From positions 1-64,000 of the forward strand of contig CANQVX010000008.1 in NCBI GenBank assembly GCA_947627355.1: a DNA stretch of 64,000 nucleotides. The letters run 5' to 3'. The notes beneath the pieces were generated by a model. The model was not told the origin of the DNA, ran no database searches, and saw only the letters and a list, made by a program, of their open reading frames with translations. Made by a program: the position numbers and the translations under genes. The stretch is from an uncultured Bacilli bacterium. GTDB lineage: Bacteria; Bacillota_I; Bacilli_A; RFN20; CAG-631. This document shows, piece after piece, positions 58,152 to 64,000 of this stretch (its first letter is position 1; each line of letters opens with the position of its first letter).

Positions 58152-61100
58152 ATGAAACATAAAAAAGCTAAACTGACGCTCTTTGGTTTAGGGGTGATGC
58201 TTGCCTTAACATCATGTAGCAACACAGTTAAACCATTTGATGTAAGCGTCGAAGATTTTGACCAAAGTGCAAATTATTTATTAGATCGTACTGGTGGCGA
58301 TGATGATTATATTTACCGTTATAATTCCTTAATGGAAAAATATCGTGGTAGATATGTAAGTTCAAAAAATGAAAGAGTACTATATGCAACTAATGCTAGC
58401 CATCCTCAAGAAGATATTCAAGGTGAAGCTAAAGAAAACGTTGATATTTTGCTGTCTAGAAATTTAGGTGGAGAAATTCGTTATTCCATTATTACCGATA
58501 AAGATGGTAATCAAATTTCTAGTTTGGATACTGGGCTTTATACAATTGAAGTAGAATATTATCTACCAATTGATTTCCTTTCAGCTGGCTTAATTAGCGT
58601 TTATATCGGCAATTCTTTACAATTTTCATCTGCTTTATCTATGCAACTTCCATTATTATATGAAGATGATGTGGAATATAAAGAAAATGGAAGTAAAGAT
58701 TTTGATGGCTATGTTAATAAATATGGTGATCAATTAGCTCCTAAAACAAAACGATATGGTACTTGGGCATCAGTCATGCTGAATACTAATATCAACGACA
58801 CATCCGAAGCAGCACTTTTTGAAATTAATTCTAGTACTAGTTTCATTACTATTAGAAGTAACTCAGAAAGTACAATTTATTTACGTAAAATTAAACTAGT
58901 TCCTTATCAACCATTAATTTCTTATGATGAATATTATAATGATGTTAATAAAACATTAGGAACTGGTACTTATAAATTAAATGCAATTGATTATGCTTAT
59001 AAAAATGATAAAGCTATTCGTTTATCAACTGAAATGACAGCAACAGTTGCGCCATTTAACAACTATAAAAAGTTAATTAATGTTTTAGATGGTTGGGATG
59101 TAGCTGGTCAAACAGCAACATGGAAACTAACAGTTGATAAAGCAGGTCTTTATCCTATTACATTACATTATTATAATGGTACAAATGAAGGACCAGTTTT
59201 TAGAACCATTGAAATAAATGGTAAAGTTCCTTTTGAAGAATTTAAAAACTATCGGTTTGAAAATACCGGTGCTGGTTATGCTAATGAAACATTATCAAAA
59301 AATGGCAAACCATTATATTATTTCTTTGATGCTAATAAAGAATATGAATTATCAATCACTTCTGAAAAAGAACCATTTAGTGATAGTTATTATAGTCTAA
59401 TGTCTATTTATGATGATATTAATGACTTTGCAATTGAAATTAGAAAAATCACTGGTGCTACAGTTGATACTAATCGTCAATGGCGACTAACTACTATCTT
59501 TCCAGAAACTGAAGATCTTTTGAAGCATTATAAGAATGTAATTTATTATGAATATAATAGATTATCTAATCTAGTTGATGATAGTTCAATGATTCTATCA
59601 TATTTTCCTAGAATGACTCAATTATTAGATGATTTCATTAAATCACCTAATAGCATTCCTAATAAGTTGGATCGTTTCTCATCTGGGGATTCATGTCTTG
59701 CTAAATTGATTGCTGATACAGCAAATCTACTTACAGCAACTAACATGACACTAGATATGATTTATTTAACAAATGATGATTCAAAGATTGCTAGAGCAAA
59801 TGCTTCTGGTTGGGAAAACTTTAAAAATAGTATTAGTTCTTTATTTGATACTTTCACTTCAGATCGTTATAAAACTGAAAATGATCCAGATCAATTAAAC
59901 GTTTGGGTAAATAGATCTTTAAACTATATCGAAATCATGCAAGCTATGGCTGATAATGATTTCACTCCTAAAACTGGAATTAAAGTAAACCTACGTCAAA
60001 TGCCTGGTGAACAAAACTTAATTCTTGCTAATGCTGCTAATCAAACTCCTGACTTAGCACTTGGCGTTACCGCCGGTCTTGCTTTTGAATTTGCATTACG
60101 TGGTGATGCTTCTTATCCATTAAGTGATTTTGATGACTTCTGGGAAGTAGCAAAAAATATTCCAGCCGGTCAATTCTTATCATCATTATATCAAGATAAA
60201 ATATATGGTCTTCCTGAAACATCAACCGCTCAAGTCTTATATGCTCGTTCAGATATCCTTGAAGTTATTGGTGATAACAACACTGAATTACCAATGCCTG
60301 AAGTTTGGGATGATTTAATTAATATTCTTCCACGTTTACAAAGCTCTGGTATGAACTTCTACTATCCAGCTAGTGTTAGTACTTCTTTAAAACCATTATC
60401 TGCTACAGTTCAACTTATTTTACAAAATGGTGGAAAATTATATGCTGACGATGGTTTTTCAGTAGATTTAAGAGCTGATGAAAGTATTCGTGGTTTACAA
60501 ACCTTAACTGACTTATATACAATTTATGCTTTGCCTGCTGAAGTTGCTAACTTCTTTAACTCCTTCAGATATGGTTCTATTCCATTAGGTGTTAGTGATA
60601 TTAGCATGTATATTTCTTTAAAATATGTTGCTCCAGAATTAGCTGGTAAATGGAAGATTGCTTTACCACCTGGAGTTAGACAAAACTGTTCAATAGCTGA
60701 TGGCACATGTAAAGACTTAAATGGTGATGGTACACCAGATGATATTTCTCGTTGGTATATTTCCAATGGTTCAACCTCAATGATCTTTAATAAATCAAAG
60801 AAGATTAATGAAGCTTGGGAATTTAACAAATGGTGGATGAGTACTGATGTTCAAATTGAATATGCTGATACTTTACAATCAATTTATGGTCCATCATTCG
60901 TTTGGTTTAGTGCTAATAAAGAAGCAGCTAAAGAACTATTAGTTGATCCTGAAGTTCGTGATATCATGCTAGAAGCTCAAAAATGGATTACCGACTTACA
61001 ACAATTACCTGGTCAATATATGATTCAAAGAGGTTTATCTGATATTTGGAACACTGTAGTACTTGGTAAATCTAGTAGTGGTACAGCCGCTGTTAAAATG

Positions 61101-61274
61101 ACAGTTGCTAATGCCGTGGATTTAAATAAAGTTATTATTGACCGTGAAATTAAACGTAAGATGGAAGAATTTGGCTTCTATGATACAAAAACTAATAAAC
61201 CTATTAAAGAATATAAGGTTAGAGATTATGATTGGATACTATCATGTATTCAAAACAAAAAATGTCCAGTATAG
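58152..61274 (+). CDS. Giant solute-binding lipoprotein (1040 residues)
   Basis: After a lipobox L-T-S-C come about 420 residues of beta-rich sequence, probably two galactose-binding-like sandwiches (Y-D-E-Y, W-K-L-T-V-D-K-A-G-L-Y-P-I-T-L). A helical linker follows. The C-terminal part (about 600-1000) is a typical solute-binding domain (G-I-K-V-N-L-R-Q-M-P-G-E-Q, A-N-Q-T-P-D-L-A-L-G, N-K-W-W-M-S-T-D-V-Q). Carbohydrate-binding modules fused to a binding protein are uncommon and suggest recognition of a large glycan at the surface. Start ATG 58152 follows AGGAGG. Confidence 0.82.
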   Translation: MKHKKAKLTLFGLGVMLALTSCSNTVKPFDVSVEDFDQSANYLLDRTGGDDDYIYRYNSLMEKYRGRYVSSKNERVLYATNASHPQEDIQGEAKENVDILLSRNLGGEIRYSIITDKDGNQISSLDTGLYTIEVEYYLPIDFLSAGLISVYIGNSLQFSSALSMQLPLLYEDDVEYKENGSKDFDGYVNKYGDQLAPKTKRYGTWASVMLNTNINDTSEAALFEINSSTSFITIRSNSESTIYLRKIKLVPYQPLISYDEYYNDVNKTLGTGTYKLNAIDYAYKNDKAIRLSTEMTATVAPFNNYKKLINVLDGWDVAGQTATWKLTVDKAGLYPITLHYYNGTNEGPVFRTIEINGKVPFEEFKNYRFENTGAGYANETLSKNGKPLYYFFDANKEYELSITSEKEPFSDSYYSLMSIYDDINDFAIEIRKITGATVDTNRQWRLTTIFPETEDLLKHYKNVIYYEYNRLSNLVDDSSMILSYFPRMTQLLDDFIKSPNSIPNKLDRFSSGDSCLAKLIADTANLLTATNMTLDMIYLTNDDSKIARANASGWENFKNSISSLFDTFTSDRYKTENDPDQLNVWVNRSLNYIEIMQAMADNDFTPKTGIKVNLRQMPGEQNLILANAANQTPDLALGVTAGLAFEFALRGDASYPLSDFDDFWEVAKNIPAGQFLSSLYQDKIYGLPETSTAQVLYARSDILEVIGDNNTELPMPEVWDDLINILPRLQSSGMNFYYPASVSTSLKPLSATVQLILQNGGKLYADDGFSVDLRADESIRGLQTLTDLYTIYALPAEVANFFNSFRYGSIPLGVSDISMYISLKYVAPELAGKWKIALPPGVRQNCSIADGTCKDLNGDGTPDDISRWYISNGSTSMIFNKSKKINEAWEFNKWWMSTDVQIEYADTLQSIYGPSFVWFSANKEAAKELLVDPEVRDIMLEAQKWITDLQQLPGQYMIQRGLSDIWNTVVLGKSSSGTAAVKMTVANAVDLNKVIIDREIKRKMEEFGFYDTKTNKPIKEYKVRDYDWILSCIQNKKCPV

Positions 61275-61290
61275 GAGGTGAATCATTGAT

Positions 61291-62292
61291 ATGAGTAATT
61301 CAAATGTAGATGCGGCTTATAATTCAAGAGTTAGACGTAATATTCATGGCTATACTCTTAAAAAAGCCGAAAAAACTAAAAGAAAAAGTAGACATAAAAA
61401 TACTGGTATTAATGGTTCAGCTTGGGGTATCTTTTGTTTGGTATTTCCATTTGCCCTATTATTCTTTGTCTTTATCGTTGTTCCAGTATTTATGTCAGCA
61501 TTATTAAGTCTTACTTACTATAATGCTATTGATACTCCTAGATTTGTAGGAATTCAAAACTACATTGATATGTTTACAAGAGACCGTGAATTTATGATGT
61601 ATGTTATTCCACAAACCTTAAAATTTGCAATTATTGTAGGTCCAGGTGGTTATATTCTATCGTTTATTATTGCTTGGATGTTAGCTCAACTTCCTCGTGG
61701 TATTAGAACCGTACTTGCTTTAATTGTTTATACACCATCTCTTGCTGGTGGTGTCTTCATCGGTGTCATTTGGAAATCATTTTTCTCCGGTGACCAATTC
61801 GGTTATTTGAATGCTATTTTGATGAATCTAGGTATCATTAAAGCACCAATTGCTTGGCTTACCAATCCACAATATTTGTTAAGCATTACAATATTTGTTG
61901 CATTGTGGTCTTCATTTGGTATCGGATTTTTATCAATCCTTGCATCACTTTGTAATTTGGACCAAGAATTATTTGAAGCCGCACATATTGATGGCATTAA
62001 GAATCGTTTCCAAGAAACAATTTATGTAACGATTCCTCAAATGAAAGGATCAATGTTCTTTAGTGCGATTATGTCAATTACTGGAGCTATGAGTGCTGGT
62101 ACATTAGCCGTTGACTTATCAGGATCTAACCCAACTCCACAAAACTCAGCTCAAACAATTCTAGCCCACATGAACGACTATGCATTTATTAGAAATGAAC
62201 TTGGTTATGCATCCGCAATGTCAGTTGTCTTATTGTTATTTGTACTTGTCTTTTCAAAGATTGCATCCAAGTTATTTGCTGAAAAGGATTAA
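61291..62292 (+). CDS. Sugar ABC transporter permease, MalF type
   Basis: The 333-residue membrane protein has a cytoplasmic N-terminus of about 45 basic residues and six membrane helices. The EAA loop reads E-A-A-H-I-D-G-I-K with the following Q-M-K-G, and docks the ATPase. It forms a heterodimer with the next permease. The ribosome site AGGAGGTGA is in the preceding gene's end. No ATPase gene is in the window, so a shared MsmK-type ATPase is likely. Confidence 0.93.
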   Translation: MSNSNVDAAYNSRVRRNIHGYTLKKAEKTKRKSRHKNTGINGSAWGIFCLVFPFALLFFVFIVVPVFMSALLSLTYYNAIDTPRFVGIQNYIDMFTRDREFMMYVIPQTLKFAIIVGPGGYILSFIIAWMLAQLPRGIRTVLALIVYTPSLAGGVFIGVIWKSFFSGDQFGYLNAILMNLGIIKAPIAWLTNPQYLLSITIFVALWSSFGIGFLSILASLCNLDQELFEAAHIDGIKNRFQETIYVTIPQMKGSMFFSAIMSITGAMSAGTLAVDLSGSNPTPQNSAQTILAHMNDYAFIRNELGYASAMSVVLLLFVLVFSKIASKLFAEKD

Positions 62293-62309
62293 AGGAGGGA
62301 TAGAAAGAT

Positions 62310-63182
62310 ATGGCAAAATTTCAAGTCACTCAGCTAAATCCTAAAAGATTTCAAGCGAGTCAAATCAAATTCTTAGTTATTCTCCTTTTAATTTGTACAG
62401 TTATGATTCTTCCAATTATTTATATTGTTAACCAAGCATTTAAACCATTGGATGAATTATTCTACTTCCCACCTCAACTATTTGTTAAAAATCCAACGAT
62501 TTCTAACTTTACTGAGTTAGGAAGACTTGCAAGAACTACTGGACTTCCTTGGATTAGATATTTATTAAACTCACTAATCATCTCAGTAGTTTATGTTATT
62601 GGCGTTATATTTATTACTGTTTTAGCAGCTTATGCAATTTCTAAAAAAGAATTCCGTTTCAAAAAGGTATTGTTTAAAGTTAACCAATTAGCCTTAATGT
62701 TTGTTGCTGTAGCTGTTGCAGTTCCTAATTATTTAATTATTTCTTATTTAGGTTTAATGGATACTTTCTGGGTACACATTATTCCTTCACTAGCAGTTCC
62801 TGTTTATCTATTCTTATTAAAACAAAACATGGACGATGGAATTCCTAAAGAAATTCTAGAATCTGCTAAATTAGATGGCGCTAATGATTTACAAGTCATC
62901 TTAAAATTCGTTGTTCCTCTAGTTAAGCCAGCAATCGCCACTATTGCTATCTTAGCTTTCCAAAGCATTTGGAATTCAGGAGGCGCAAGTTTAATTTATC
63001 TAACAAGTGAAAGCTTAAAGACATTACCTTATTATTTAGGTTTGCTTCAAGCTTCAGCCGGAATTAAGGCTACTGGAGTTGCTGCAGCATCATCTCTAAT
63101 AATCTTCGTTCCTAATCTAATTATCTTTATTGCAATGCAATCAAGAGTTATGAATACTATGGCAAGGTCAGGTATCAAATAA
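62310..63182 (+). CDS. Sugar ABC transporter permease, MalG type
   Basis: The 290-residue protein has six membrane helices and the EAA loop E-S-A-K-L-D-G-A-N-D followed by V-V-P-L-V-K-P-A. MalG-type permeases contact the sugar and binding protein together with the MalF-type partner encoded just upstream. The ribosome site is AAAGGAGGG. Its stop is immediately followed by the start of the last gene. Confidence 0.93.
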   Translation: MAKFQVTQLNPKRFQASQIKFLVILLLICTVMILPIIYIVNQAFKPLDELFYFPPQLFVKNPTISNFTELGRLARTTGLPWIRYLLNSLIISVVYVIGVIFITVLAAYAISKKEFRFKKVLFKVNQLALMFVAVAVAVPNYLIISYLGLMDTFWVHIIPSLAVPVYLFLLKQNMDDGIPKEILESAKLDGANDLQVILKFVVPLVKPAIATIAILAFQSIWNSGGASLIYLTSESLKTLPYYLGLLQASAGIKATGVAAASSLIIFVPNLIIFIAMQSRVMNTMARSGIK

Positions 63183-64000
63183 TGAAATACATTAAAAAAT
63201 TCTTTGCTTTAGTTAGCATTGCCTTAATTATTGCTGCAAGTGGCTTATTTGGTAGTTATTATGAAAATAATAGTAACAACATTAATCCTGGTCATGTAAC
63301 TCAAGTTAAAGCTGCAACCGCTACAACTTATACGCAAACATACAATGCGGATAACATTCTAGTTAATGCCCCTGATGCTTATGAACCAGGTTCAACCTAT
63401 GACACAATAGGTTTAGAAACTCCTCAAGAAATGTTTATTCATGAAGAAGAAGCTGGAGATATTGTTTATATTCTAAACACTCCTTCAGGAGGAGCAAGTC
63501 CATTCTTAATTAAGATGAATTTATCAGCAGAAAATCCTGCATCCACTGTTGAAAAAATCACTTTACCATTTGCTTATATGAATACACCAACAGGTCTATG
63601 GATTGTAAACATTAATGGTACTGATTGGATTTATATTAGTGATGCTAAAGCATCATTTACTATCTATAGTGGTGATACAACTCGTCAATTTACATTCACT
63701 GGTTTAATTTACATGGCTGAGTTAAATAATCTAAGTCATTATAAGATTATTACTGAACCAGCTATTGAAAAAGCCGGTGGTATTACTGAAAGATCTCCAT
63801 CATTTGGTAGTAAAGACTTAACAAACTTTGAACCTTCTAAGATTTCAGTTGATAATGAAGGTAAAATCTATGTTGCAAGTCCTTCTACTGGTGCTGGTTT
63901 AATCCTATTATCAAATGCTTATTTAGATGTTGATAAATGGGGACCTAACAGTTATATTTCTAGTGAATTTATTAGTTTCTTTGCTGTTAATGCTGTTCAA
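63183..64000 (+). CDS. Secreted protein of unknown function, truncated by the window edge
   Basis: The open frame starts with ATG at 63183, the base after the permease stop, and runs past the right edge. It has a signal peptide (K-K-F-F-A-L-V-S-I-A-L-I-I-A-A-S-G near 4-21). A beta-rich domain follows with blade-like repeats (D-N-E-G-K-I-Y-V-A near 225, G-D-I-V-Y-I-L-N near 90), suggesting a beta-propeller. It is surely in the same operon and may be a glycan-binding partner of the transporter. The rest cannot be judged. Confidence 0.7.

Overview
The window is a chromosomal segment of a low-GC, spore-forming, fermentative Firmicute of the Bacilli/Erysipelotrichia side of the phylum. The evidence is gene content and order. 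recU–ponA converge on dnaD–nth, gpsB is followed by a type-B RNase P RNA, and pgsA–pncC–recA–rny–ymdB–spoVS, rpsF–ssb–rpsR and yaaA–recF–gyrB–gyrA all follow Bacillus-like order. Sporulation genes (dacB-like–spmA–spmB, spoIVA, spoVS) and pyruvate:ferredoxin oxidoreductase are present. UGA is used as a stop and every Trp seen is UGG, so this is the standard bacterial code and not the Mycoplasma code. No tRNA, rRNA, transposase or CRISPR array was seen. A 16-bp palindrome matching the parS consensus after gyrA, together with yaaA-recF-gyrBA, places the segment on the origin side of the chromosome, but dnaA/dnaN and an oriC are not in the window.

Layout: 0–10.4 kb holds small hypotheticals, a membrane thioredoxin-like protein, trmL, yebC, nifJ (PFOR), alr, rlmH, a DEDDh exonuclease and nagA, mostly on the minus strand. 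10.4–12 kb is a DUF4143-type AAA ATPase bracketed by a perfect 41-bp repeat with nested dyad symmetry. 12–16.3 kb is a plus-strand run: SGNH hydrolase, a membrane-anchored EIIB-like protein without the phosphorylation Cys, dut, and the queuosine genes tgt–queA–queH. 16.4–20.5 kb is a two-gene secreted-protein cassette ending in a Big_2 plus Hint-domain protein. It is driven by a promoter whose 18-nt spacer contains eight consecutive G, a likely phase-variation switch. 20.5–26.2 kb holds a NERD protein, a MarR-controlled heterodimeric ABC exporter and luxS. 26.2–28.2 kb (minus) is a decaying redox/aromatic-type cluster: an ABM protein, an internally deleted amidohydrolase remnant, a flavodoxin lipoprotein and a CMD–cupin gene with an in-frame amber codon.

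28.2–33.3 kb holds sporulation genes, a CPBP protease and HU. 33.4–53.6 kb is conserved housekeeping: dapB, a short cca-like gene, dnaD, nth, ponA, recU, gpsB, rnpB, pgsA, recA, rny, ribosomal genes, gyrase and serS. The 5' strand of the RNase P P1 helix appears to lie inside the last codons of gpsB. 53.8–64 kb is dusB and then an apparent glycan-uptake operon: a phosphodiester-glycosidase lipoprotein, two solute-binding lipoproteins (one of 1040 residues), two sugar-type permeases and a secreted protein that runs off the right edge. A 12-bp GC-alternating palindrome lies in the spacer of the operon's promoter.

The best candidates for something new are the poly-G promoter with its Hint-protein cassette, the glycosidase/giant binding-protein import operon, the repeat-bracketed ATPase and the Cys-less EIIB-like membrane protein. 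All functional statements come from reading motifs by eye; no database search was run.
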